Shown: positions 29,801-38,352 of the stretch, piece by piece
Layout: every line of letters starts with the position of its first letter
Position numbering within the stretch: position 1 is the first letter of the stretch
NCBI GenBank assembly: GCA_937943575.1
Contig: CALEAV010000042.1
Location: forward strand, 1-49,544
Reading direction: 5' to 3'
Length of the DNA stretch: 49,544 nucleotides
DNA from: an uncultured bacterium
GTDB taxonomy: Bacteria; Desulfobacterota; Desulfobaccia; Desulfobaccales; 0-14-0-80-60-11
Notes under the pieces: generated by a model
The model's database searches: none
Told to the model about the DNA's origin: nothing
Seen by the model: the letters and a program-made list of their open reading frames with translations, nothing else
Program-made: the position numbers and the translations under genes

Positions 29801-30316
29801 TCACCCGCTGTTGCCCTCCCCGGCGGCGGGGACGGCCTGGGCCAGGATCTCCTGGAGCTGTGCCTCCACTTCCTCTTCTTTTTTATTATTGACCAAGGAC
29901 AACTCCTTCACCAACAGATTTTTTGCCGTGTCCAGCAATTTCCGTTCCCCGAAGGAGAGCTCCTTCTCCGCCTTGAGGAGGGTCAGGTCCCGGAGGACCT
30001 CCGCCACCCGGAGCGGGGAACCGGTCTTGATCTTGTCCATGTAATCCCGATAGCGCCGGTTCCAGGTGGTATGGTTGAGGCGCGTCGGCCGGCTCTTCAG
30101 GATGGAATAAATCTCCGAGACCATCTGCGGGTTGATGACGGTCCTCAGGCCGATGTTGGATGCGTTGTCGGTGGGGATCATGATGATCATGTCATTTTCC
30201 AGGAGCCGCATGATGTAAAAACGCTGGGCCCGGCCCCCCACCTCCCGCTCCTGGATGGATTCGATGAGGCCTACACCGTGGGCCGGATAAACGGCCATCT
30301 CTCCCACATTGAACAT
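29801..30316 (-). CDS. carD: CarD/CdnL family transcriptional regulator
   Basis: RNA polymerase-binding protein of 171 residues that stabilises open promoter complexes. The N-terminal RNAP-interacting Tudor-like domain begins MFNVGEMAVYPAHGVGLIES and contains IPTDNASNIGLR; the C-terminal DNA-binding helical domain has TTWNRRYRDYMDKIKTG and VAEVLRDLTLL. The last 25 residues are acidic, variable tail. A promoter candidate lies just upstream. No DNA-binding HMGA-like tail as in myxobacterial CarD, so it is CdnL type. Confidence 0.93.
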   Translation of the reverse strand: MFNVGEMAVYPAHGVGLIESIQEREVGGRAQRFYIMRLLENDMIIMIPTDNASNIGLRTVINPQMVSEIYSILKSRPTRLNHTTWNRRYRDYMDKIKTGSPLRVAEVLRDLTLLKAEKELSFGERKLLDTAKNLLVKELSLVNNKKEEEVEAQLQEILAQAVPAAGEGNSG

Positions 30317-30346
30317 CGCCTCGACCTCCCTGCAGACTTCACGTTC

Positions 30347-30375
30347 ATTTTATCACAAATTCACCCGGCCGACAA
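30347..30375 (-). promoter_or_regulatory. Candidate carD promoter
   Basis: On the minus strand TTGTCG (30370-30375) and TAAAAT (30347-30352) are 17 bases apart, with four and five of six matches to the -35 and -10 consensus. It sits in an AT-rich stretch between the ychF stop and the carD ATG, giving a leader of roughly 25 bases. Confidence 0.5.
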
Positions 30376-30377
30376 TT

Positions 30378-31475
30378 TCATGCGCTCCGCTGGAAGCGGA
30401 AATGCAGGATCTCGCCGTCCTCCACCACATGGTCCCGGCCCTCCACCAGGAGCAGGCCGGCCTCCCGGACCCGGGCCGGGGAACCCAGGCGCACCAGGTC
30501 CTCATAGCGCATCACCTCAGCCTTAATGAAGCCTCTTTCCATCTCGCTGTGCACCCGCCCGGCGGCCTGTGGGGCCCTGGTGCCCGCGGGCACGGTCCAG
30601 GCCCGGACCTCCGGGCCGACGATGGTGTAAAAGGTGACAAGATTCAAAAGCCGGTAGCTCTCCCGGATGAGGCGCATGATCCCCGGTTCCTGCAGCCCCA
30701 GGCTGTCCAGAAACTCCCGGCGCTCGGCTTCGGGCAGTTCCATCAGCTCGCTCTCCAGATCCCCCAGGATGGGCACCAGCGGCACCCCCCTCTGCCGGGC
30801 CAGCTCCTGGAGGGCGCGGTAGGCGGCTCCTCCCCGGAACTCCGCTTCGCTCAGGTTGGCCACGAAGAGATAGGGCTTGACGGTGAGCAGGGCCACCGGC
30901 CGGAGGTCCTCCGCTTCCGCCGCGCTCCAGGCCAGCTCCCTGAGCCACTTCCCCTGATTGAGGGCGGCCTCGGCCCGGGCCAGGGCGGCGCAGGCCCGGG
31001 CGGCGTTCTTGTCCCCGGCCCTGGCCTTCTTCTCCAGCTTGGCCAGCTGGCGCCCCAGCACCTCCAGGTCGGCCAGGAAGAGCTCCGTCTCCACCACCTC
31101 CACATCCCGCACCGGGTCCAGGGAGCCCAGGGGGTGGGGGCAGGAGGGGCTGTCGAAGCAGCGCACCACGTGCACCAGCAGGTCGGTGTCCCGGATGTCC
31201 GCCAGAAAGCGGTTGCCCAGCCCCTCCCCCTGGGAGGCCCCGGCAATGAGTCCGGCCACGTCCACAAATTCGATGGTGGTGGGGGTGAGCCGCTCCGGCT
31301 TGAGCACCTCCCCCAGCCGGTGCAGGCGGGGGTCGGGCACCGGCACCACCCCGGTGTTGGGGGAAATGGTGCAGAAGGGGTAGGCGGCCACCTCCGCCTG
31401 GGCCGCGGTGAGGGCGTTGAAGATGGTGCTCTTGCCGGCGTTGGGAAGGCCGATGATGCCGCAGCGCCAGCCCAT
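30378..31475 (-). CDS. ychF: Redox-regulated ATPase/GTPase YchF
   Basis: Obg-like ATPase (OLA1/YchF), 365 residues, ribosome-associated. The G1 motif GLPNAGKST is at residues 9-17, the G3 region VDVAGLIAGASQGEGLGNRF near 70, and FVANLSE replaces the usual NKxD, as in the ATP-preferring YchF family. A coiled-coil insert spans about 125-190 and a C-terminal TGS domain ends with EDGEILHFRF. Start MGWRCGIIGLPN is standard for the family. Confidence 0.96.
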   Translation of the reverse strand: MGWRCGIIGLPNAGKSTIFNALTAAQAEVAAYPFCTISPNTGVVPVPDPRLHRLGEVLKPERLTPTTIEFVDVAGLIAGASQGEGLGNRFLADIRDTDLLVHVVRCFDSPSCPHPLGSLDPVRDVEVVETELFLADLEVLGRQLAKLEKKARAGDKNAARACAALARAEAALNQGKWLRELAWSAAEAEDLRPVALLTVKPYLFVANLSEAEFRGGAAYRALQELARQRGVPLVPILGDLESELMELPEAERREFLDSLGLQEPGIMRLIRESYRLLNLVTFYTIVGPEVRAWTVPAGTRAPQAAGRVHSEMERGFIKAEVMRYEDLVRLGSPARVREAGLLLVEGRDHVVEDGEILHFRFQRSA

Positions 31476-31753
31476 GGCCTAATCCCTTTCCGCAGACGCC
31501 GGGCGCAGAAATCCGCACCCGCCGCGACGCCATGCCGGGCTACCGAACTTATCAAGCCGGAAGGACGGGGAGGAATCACCGCGGCCCGCAGGCCGTGAAG
31601 AGGAGATCATCGGCGCATGCCTTTCCTCAGCCAGAGACTGCCCGCCCCCGGGACGGCAGCACACTGCGGCGGAGAGGTCCCCGGGACGGATGCCTTCCGA
31701 CCACCACGTCAGGGATGCAGGTTACAGCAGGTGCGGCCGGGTGAGGGGCCCAA

Positions 31754-32044
31754 TCAGGGGCGGGTGCCGTTGATGCGGTTGCGCAGCACCCCGGAGGTCT
31801 TGAAGACCACCACCTTCCGGGCCCGGAGGATGAGGTTTTCCTTGGTTTGCGGGTTTCTGCCCCGGCGGGCGTTCTTCTGTCTCACCGAGAACTTGCCGAA
31901 ACCGCTTACCAGCAGGTCTTCTCCCGAGGCCAGGGTCTCCTTGATGAGGCTCAAGACCCGCTCCACCACCGCCCGGGATTCCTGTTTGGTCAAACCGGCC
32001 TGGGTCTGCAGACGGCTGATGAGTTTCTCTTTGGTGAGGGCCAT
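31754..32044 (-). CDS. ihfA: Integration host factor / HU family protein
   Basis: DNA-bending protein of 96 residues. The beta-arm region GFGKFSVRQKNARRGRNPQT and following KVVVFKTSGVLRNRIN match the IHF-alpha subgroup more than HU, which usually keeps RNPxTG. Here ARRGRNPQT is close to that. IHF helps sigma-54 activators loop to promoters, which fits two sigma-54 promoters found in the window. IHF-alpha versus beta versus HU is a judgement from sequence by eye. Confidence 0.75.
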   Translation of the reverse strand: MALTKEKLISRLQTQAGLTKQESRAVVERVLSLIKETLASGEDLLVSGFGKFSVRQKNARRGRNPQTKENLILRARKVVVFKTSGVLRNRINGTRP

Positions 32045-32070
32045 AACCTGCGGCAGTCGGGATCAGGGTG

Positions 32071-32114
32071 GTGACGTCACACATCAGGGTAATGGAAAAT
32101 CCCTGTACTGTCAA
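32071..32114 (-). promoter_or_regulatory. Promoter and palindrome upstream of ihfA
   Basis: On the minus strand a perfect TTGACA (32109-32114) is 17 bases from TACCCT (32086-32091), a weak -10. A perfect 10-base palindrome GTGACGTCAC occupies 32071-32080, right at the predicted transcription start, about 27 bases before the ATG; a position suited to a repressor site. Confidence 0.45.
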
Positions 32115-33010
32115 GGGCCTTTTCCAGGCGGCAGGGGCGCCGTCAGGCGGCGGGGCGCCTCCTTGTATTGCCGCAGGCCGAAATCCAGGGCATGGAAGCG
32201 GCAGGCGTCGATGCACTTGAGGCACATGATGCACTCCGGGCTGGCCTGGGTCTCATAGGGCACCACCCCGGTGGGGCAGGCCTTCTCACAGGCCTTGCAG
32301 TGCACACAGTTCCCCTGGATGTAATCCAGCTTGATCAGGGTGAGGCGGTTGAAGAGCCCGTAGAAGGCCCCCAGGGGGCAGAGGGTGCGGCAGAAGAAGC
32401 GGCTGATGAGCACCGCCCCCACCAGGATGAGGACCATGAGGGTGACCTTGTTCCAGAAATAGAAGCCCACCGTCTCCCACAGGGCCGGCTTGAGGAGCAG
32501 AAGCGGCATGGCCCCCAGAAGCGTCCCGGAAGGGCACAGCAGCTTGCAGAACCAGGGATGGCCCAGGCCGTAGTGGTCCACCAGCAGCAGGGGCATCAGC
32601 ACCACCATGACCACCAGGACGACATACTTGAGATAACGGAGAGGGGGCCAGAGGGAGAATTTCCGCCCGGGGATCATATGGAGGAGATCCTGGATGAAGC
32701 CAAAGGGGCAGAGCCAGCCGCAGGGCAGGCGCCCCACCAGGGTGCCGATGAACCCCAGGTAGCCGAGGACCAGGGTGCCCAGCTGGGGCACGGTCCCGGG
32801 CGTCGTGAACCGCAGGCCGGCGATGAAATTCTGGATGGCGCCCACCGGACAGGACAGCAGGGCCGCCGGACAGGAGTAGCAGTTGAGCCCCGGGTGGCAG
32901 ATGGCCTTCAGTGGCCCCTGGTAAATGACCGCCCCCCCAAACGGAAAGAGGAGATAGGAGTTGGTCCCCAGGGTGACGAGGGTCTGCACCAGCCGGCGGA
33001 AGGCGTTCAT
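32111..33010 (-). CDS. NapH-like membrane [4Fe-4S] ferredoxin
   Basis: Protein of 299 residues with four or five membrane helices and several Cys motifs: CHPGLNCYSCPAALLSCPVGA near 38, CGWLCPFGF near 98, CKLLCPSG near 154, CRTLCPLGAF near 208, and two ferredoxin sites CVHCKACEKACP and CIMCLKCIDAC near 235-270. This pattern matches the NapH/MauN/CcoG-like group of quinol- or thiol-linked electron carriers. A 43-residue CXXC protein gene lies directly upstream, touching its start codon, so they are an operon. The redox partner is unknown. Confidence 0.85.
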   Translation of the reverse strand: MNAFRRLVQTLVTLGTNSYLLFPFGGAVIYQGPLKAICHPGLNCYSCPAALLSCPVGAIQNFIAGLRFTTPGTVPQLGTLVLGYLGFIGTLVGRLPCGWLCPFGFIQDLLHMIPGRKFSLWPPLRYLKYVVLVVMVVLMPLLLVDHYGLGHPWFCKLLCPSGTLLGAMPLLLLKPALWETVGFYFWNKVTLMVLILVGAVLISRFFCRTLCPLGAFYGLFNRLTLIKLDYIQGNCVHCKACEKACPTGVVPYETQASPECIMCLKCIDACRFHALDFGLRQYKEAPRRLTAPLPPGKGP

Positions 33011-33142
33011 TCAGCCCACTCCGATGCAGGCCAGGCAGATGGTGTTCCCCAGATTCATCAGATATTCCAGCTCGCCGCGGTTCACCCCGAGGAGAAAGAG
33101 CAGGGTGAAGAGGATGAGAAGCCAGATGGCGGTGCGGGACAT
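33011..33142 (-). CDS. CD1871A-like CXXC-motif microprotein
   Basis: Forty-three residues: one membrane helix (AIWLLILFTLLFLLGVNRGE) followed by VNRGELEYLMNLGNTICLACIGVG, with a C-terminal CLAC motif (C-x2-C). This matches the small CD1871A family, commonly encoded just before a NapH-like ferredoxin in anaerobes. Its TGA directly precedes the ferredoxin ATG, so they are translated together. It would place a cysteine pair at the membrane surface beside the ferredoxin. Function is unproven. Confidence 0.8.
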   Translation of the reverse strand: MSRTAIWLLILFTLLFLLGVNRGELEYLMNLGNTICLACIGVG

Positions 33143-33176
33143 GCCGCCCCCGTGCTGCCTGACGTTGCTGGTTCCT

Positions 33177-33190
33177 GTATAATATTATAC
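33177..33190. promoter_or_regulatory. Perfect palindrome containing TATAAT on both strands
   Basis: GTATAATATTATAC is a 14-base perfect palindrome, 35 bases upstream of the microprotein start. It offers a TATAAT -10 hexamer to the minus strand and to the plus strand. No strong -35 was found for either. It may be a -10 element or a repressor operator. Confidence 0.45.
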
Positions 33191-33436
33191 CCAGGGGACC
33201 GCCGGAAAGGGAGGACGGGGACAAGTTTTTTCTCCCCCCATCCCTGAAAATCCGCCGCCCTTGCAGCAGCGAGTTTTTATGGCTAGGTTATAAATTGCAT
33301 CAACAGGAAGGGATGGCCCCTCCCCGGCCTTCTCCCCCAACCCCGGTAATGGGGGGAGGGTGAGGACAAAGCAAAGGAGCTCCCGCCCCTCCCCCTTCCC
33401 CTCAAAACCCGGGCAGAATGAGTGCGAGGCGCGGCC

Positions 33437-33958
33437 ATGTCCAGGAAGGCACTGCTGGTCACCGACATGCTCAACGACTTCATCGACCCAAAGGGCGCCC
33501 TCTATGTGGGGGAGGCCGGCCGGAGGATCATCCCCTTCATCGCCGGCAAGATCGCCGAGACCCGGGCCGCCGGCGGCCTCGTCTTTTACCTGTGTGACGC
33601 CCATGCCCCCGATGACCCGGAGTTCCAGCGCTTCCCCCCCCACGCCGTCAAAGGCACCTGGGGCGCGGCCGTCATCCCGGAGCTGGCCCCGGCCCCCGGG
33701 GATCTCATCGTGGAGAAGACCCGCTACAGCCCCTTCAGCGGCACCGACCTGGAAAACCTCCTGCGCCGGGAAGACGTCACCGAGGCCGGGGTGGTGGGGG
33801 TGTGCACCTCCATCTGCGTGCTGGAGACCGTCCGGGGGCTTTTTGAGATGGGGATTCTGGCCATCGTCTTCCGGGACGGGGTGGCGGACTTCGACCCCGA
33901 AGCCCACGCCTTCGCCCTGAAATACATGCCCCGGATCCTGGGGGCCACCGTGGTGTAA
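33437..33958 (+). CDS. Isochorismatase-like cysteine hydrolase
   Basis: Protein of 173 residues. The catalytic triad is visible as Asp in LLVTDMLNDFIDP near residue 10, Lys in HAVKGTWGAAV near 75, and Cys in GVVGVCTSICVLET near 119. The nicotinamidase branch of the family is the closest by the LVTDMLNDF pattern, but the metal-binding residues were not fully traced. ATG at 33437 was chosen over GTG 33422. Cytoplasmic. The intergenic sequence upstream (294 bases) contains GC-rich inverted repeats with no clear promoter. Confidence 0.85.
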   Translation: MSRKALLVTDMLNDFIDPKGALYVGEAGRRIIPFIAGKIAETRAAGGLVFYLCDAHAPDDPEFQRFPPHAVKGTWGAAVIPELAPAPGDLIVEKTRYSPFSGTDLENLLRREDVTEAGVVGVCTSICVLETVRGLFEMGILAIVFRDGVADFDPEAHAFALKYMPRILGATVV

Positions 33959-34070
33959 TCCTCTAACGGAGGGCGGGGGAAACGCTGCCCCCCTCCGGCT
34001 CCTCAACTCCGACATGGGGGGGAGGAGGGGGGCAGGGTTCCTGATGCCCCCGCTTGCGAAAGGAGAGGCG

Positions 34071-34634
34071 ATGAAGGTACTGGCGGTATTGGGCAGCCCC
34101 CGCTCCCAGGGCAACAGCGCCACCCTGGCCCGGGAGGTGCTGGCCGGCCTGAGGGAGGCCGGAGCCGAGGTCCAGGTTTATGAGCTGAACCGCCTGGAGT
34201 TTCAAGGCTGTCAGGGCTGCGGCGCCTGCAAGGCCGAAGCCGAGGCCTGCGTGCTCACCGACGACTTCACCCCCATCTATGCGGCCCTGCGGGAGGCGGA
34301 CGTGCTGGTGCTGGCCTCGCCGGTCTATTTCGGCGACCTCTCCGGCCAGATGAAGTGCTTCTTCGACCGCCTCTACGCCTTGGCCAACCCGGATTTCACC
34401 AGCCGCCTCACCCCGGGGAAGCAGGCCGTGGTCATCCTCACCCAGGGGGCCCCGCCGGAGGAGATGTTTGCTGACATCTTCCCCCGCTACGAGCGCTGGC
34501 TCAAGCACTTCGGCTTCGGCCCCATCCATCTCCTCCGGGGGCTGGGTCTGAGCGAAGCCGGGGAGGCCGGCCGCCGCCCGGAGCTTCTGGCCCGGGCCCG
34601 GGAGGTGGCGGCCCTACTTGTGTCCCCGGTCTGA
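34071..34634 (+). CDS. Iron-sulfur flavoprotein (FMN reductase family)
   Basis: Protein of 187 residues with a flavodoxin-like fold. The phosphate-binding start is VLAVLGSPRSQGNSATLA; FQGCQGCGACKAEAEAC (C-x2-C-x2-C-x6-C) is the compact [4Fe-4S] motif of iron-sulfur flavoproteins; VLVLASPVYFGDLSGQMKCF follows, a typical FMN-binding loop. Members transfer electrons from ferredoxin to oxygen, peroxide or other acceptors in anaerobes. The ATG follows AAAGGAG by six bases; the longer frame from 34014 is not needed. Confidence 0.88.
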   Translation: MKVLAVLGSPRSQGNSATLAREVLAGLREAGAEVQVYELNRLEFQGCQGCGACKAEAEACVLTDDFTPIYAALREADVLVLASPVYFGDLSGQMKCFFDRLYALANPDFTSRLTPGKQAVVILTQGAPPEEMFADIFPRYERWLKHFGFGPIHLLRGLGLSEAGEAGRRPELLARAREVAALLVSPV

Positions 34635-34807
34635 GAGGCGCCGGGGGAGGGCCGGCGAGCCCGAGGCCCTCCCTGGACCCCCCCCGGCAAGGGGGTGGGT
34701 GAGGCTTGGTCGCCGCCGCCAGCCTAGCCTACGGACTGCCCCCTCCCCCACCTGCCAGGGGGGCAGAAGCCCACCGCCCTCCGGGATGTTTCCCCGGGCC
34801 TGCCAAA

Positions 34808-34859
34808 ATTTACATTTTAGTAAATCTCTCTTGCCCCCCGAACGAAAATGGCGTAAAGT
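34808..34859 (+). promoter_or_regulatory. AT-rich regulatory region before NifA-like gene
   Basis: ATTTAC (34808-34813) and GTAAAT (34820-34825) form an inverted repeat with a six-base spacer. Close by, TTGCCC (34831-34836) and TAAAGT (34854-34859) are 17 bases apart, a weak promoter with four of six matches in each hexamer. The region differs sharply from the GC-rich flanks. No GG-N10-GC sigma-54 element was found here. Confidence 0.4.
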
Positions 34860-34907
34860 TAGTAAAAATAAAGTTGCAATTCCCTTTTGATTGTCTGTAA
34901 CCGATAC

Positions 34908-36452
<1,545 letters not shown>

Positions 36453-36496
36453 GGGGCCGGCCCCGGGTGGCGGCCCGGCACCCCCCGCTCCTGGGC

Positions 36497-36537
36497 GGAG
36501 GCGGGCGGGGCTCAGCCGGTTTTCGCCGCCCGCCTCC
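36497..36537. terminator. Probable bidirectional terminator between convergent genes
   Basis: GGAGGCGGGCGG (36497-36508) pairs perfectly with CCGCCCGCCTCC (36526-36537) around a 17-base loop. It stands between the NifA-like gene and the convergent RAD55/XRE gene. There is no T-tract, so it may act as a Rho-dependent or RNA-end-protecting hairpin rather than a strict intrinsic terminator. Confidence 0.5.
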
Positions 36538-36584
36538 TCCACTTCTGACGGCTGAAGGCCGGAGGCGGCGGGCCCCAAGGCCCC

Positions 36585-37886
36585 TCACTTTATTTTGATC
36601 CACAGCAGGCGGGCCACCTCGGGGCCGGGATTATGCCACTGCTCCGGGAGATCGGTGGTGAGGTAGATGAGGTCCCCCGGCGTCAGGGTGAAGACCCGCC
36701 CCCCACAGGTCACCTTGAGGCTGCCGCTGAGGAGATAGCCCAGCTCCTCCCCTTTGTGAACGAAAAAATGGCCGGGGAGGGTCTCCCGGGGTTTGATCTC
36801 CAGGAGGAAGGGCTCGGCCTTGGCGGTGAAGTCCAGCGTCTGGAGCAGCCGGGCCGTGCCCGCCCTCTCCGGCAGCTGCGGCAGGCGAATCTCCACCAGG
36901 TCTGCGGCCTTAAAGATCCGGCTGCCCCGGCCTCCGGGGCGCTCCTCAAAAAAGGAAGCCGGCTCCACCTCCAGAACCTCGGCCATGCTCATGAGGGCGG
37001 GAAGCGAGGGATAGATGAGATTGCTCTCCACCTGGGAGATGGTGCTGGGTGTGACCCCCACCAGCTTGGCCAGCTCGCTTTGGGACAAGCCCCGCCGGCG
37101 GCGGAACTCCTTCAGGCGGCGGCCTAAGTTGAGTTTGCCGCTCACCCGCCGCTCCTCCTCAAAGGTGACGGTGGGGCCTTTGGTCCAGTAGGCGTGAGGC
37201 CGGTGAAACTCCCCGGTGCTGCGATTTTCCGCCTTGAGGATGGTGAGCGCCGTGGCCCCCCGCTTGATGGTGAGCTCGATGGCCACCTGGGCGATCTGGT
37301 TCACCGCCGCCCGGAAGCGGGGCGAGTGGGCGTTCTTCTCCAGCAGCCAGTAAGCGATGGTGTTCAGCTCATAGAGCCGGGGGCAGGCGTGAGAATAGAA
37401 GCTCAGCAGCCGGTCTTCGCTGCCCCAGAGCTCCTGCATGCCGGTCAAGGATTCAAAGATGAAGCGCACATCCCCCGTGAGGCCGGCGTGTACGGCGGAG
37501 AGCTGCTCCGCAAAGGCCTCCGGGGACCGGGGCTCGACCACCGGCAGCAGGCGGCAGCCCAGGTTTGTCCCATGCTCCTCATAGAACTTGAGAAAAATGG
37601 GTGAGCTCTGGCCCTTGCCGTGCGTGAAGCAGTCCAGGATGGTCAGCCCGGGATACTGGGCCAGGTCCCCCAGCTTGTCCAGCAGATTCTTGGGGGAGCG
37701 GTCGAAACTGACGTAGATGATGGCCTTGCCCTGCTGGCGGGAGGCCTGCAGAAAATTGAGGCAAAAGACCGGGGCCAGGGAACCGGCGTCATCATGCCAC
37801 AGCACATTGTCGCCGATGCAGAGGCCGCCCAGGAGGGCATCCAGGCGAGGAATCCCCGAGGCCACCGCCGCTGATGCCGTTTTCAT
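36585..37886 (-). CDS. RAD55/KaiC-like + XRE + cupin regulator, degenerate P-loop
   Basis: Protein of 433 residues with three parts. Residues 1-235 resemble the RAD55/KaiC ATPase fold (SGIPRLDALLGGLCIGDNVL, IIYVSFDRSPKNLLDKLGDL, FIFESLTGMQELWG) but the Walker A lysine region GxxGxGKT reads HDDAGSLAPVF, so ATP hydrolysis is doubtful. Residues ~255-312 form an XRE helix-turn-helix (LKEFRRRRGLSQSELAKLVGVTPS, quoted in part). Residues ~350-433 are a cupin_2 (HFFVHKGEELGYLLSGSLKV). The ATG at 37886 has AGGA upstream. Its gene is divergent from the FMN glutamate synthase-type gene, suggesting control of the nitrogen genes. Ligand unknown. Confidence 0.8.
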   Translation of the reverse strand: MKTASAAVASGIPRLDALLGGLCIGDNVLWHDDAGSLAPVFCLNFLQASRQQGKAIIYVSFDRSPKNLLDKLGDLAQYPGLTILDCFTHGKGQSSPIFLKFYEEHGTNLGCRLLPVVEPRSPEAFAEQLSAVHAGLTGDVRFIFESLTGMQELWGSEDRLLSFYSHACPRLYELNTIAYWLLEKNAHSPRFRAAVNQIAQVAIELTIKRGATALTILKAENRSTGEFHRPHAYWTKGPTVTFEEERRVSGKLNLGRRLKEFRRRRGLSQSELAKLVGVTPSTISQVESNLIYPSLPALMSMAEVLEVEPASFFEERPGGRGSRIFKAADLVEIRLPQLPERAGTARLLQTLDFTAKAEPFLLEIKPRETLPGHFFVHKGEELGYLLSGSLKVTCGGRVFTLTPGDLIYLTTDLPEQWHNPGPEVARLLWIKIK

Positions 37887-38283
37887 TTTTTCGTCCTGCG
37901 AAGAGAGGCACCTTTGAGGCGAGGCCGGCCCTCCGGCCGCTCGGTGGACCGGCCGGCTGCGCCCGTCAGCGCCTGGTCCGGTTGTGGGTAAGGGGCCATG
38001 CGGGGGGCCCTGCCCGCCTGGCATGGCCTCCGCCCCTTTCATGGGCCGGGGGAGGGCAAGGAGCGGGAGCAGCCCCGTCCGTGCCAAGGCCCGTATCGCC
38101 TCACTTCATATGCAAAAACGGCGCCATGCCGCCACCCCTCCAGAGCCGGGGAAGCGGCTTTGAATATACAAATTTGTCAGATAATATCAGTTTAACTAAC
38201 ATCTTTGTGTTTTTATCATCGGGATTTTCAGGGGATGCGGCCATAAGTAGATGTTTTTCCAGAAATTTCTTTTCATCGATTTA
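37887..38283. other. Intergenic control region, RAD55/XRE gene to FMN-GltS gene
   Basis: GC-rich near the regulator gene (37887-38150), then AT-rich toward the FMN glutamate synthase-type gene (38155-38350). The AT-rich part holds a perfect palindrome ACAAATTTGT (38168-38177), about 108 bases upstream of the sigma-54 -24 element, a normal distance for an activator site. No NifA-type TGT-N10-ACA site was seen. Confidence 0.4.
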
Positions 38284-38299
38284 TGGTGCAATTCTTGCA
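38284..38299 (+). promoter_or_regulatory. Sigma-54 promoter of FMN-GltS gene
   Basis: TGGTGCAATTCTTGCA: GG at 38285-38286 and GC at 38297-38298 are separated by exactly 10 bases, the invariant spacing of -24/-12 promoters. TTGCA matches the -12 consensus perfectly and TGGTGC the -24 in four of six. It lies 53 bases before the ATG, giving a leader of about 40 bases. A NifA-like activator is encoded nearby. Confidence 0.75.
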
Positions 38300-38352
38300 T
38301 TGGTATAACTGGATTTTTTTAATTTTTATCATTAAAAAAAGGAGCGAGTTCC

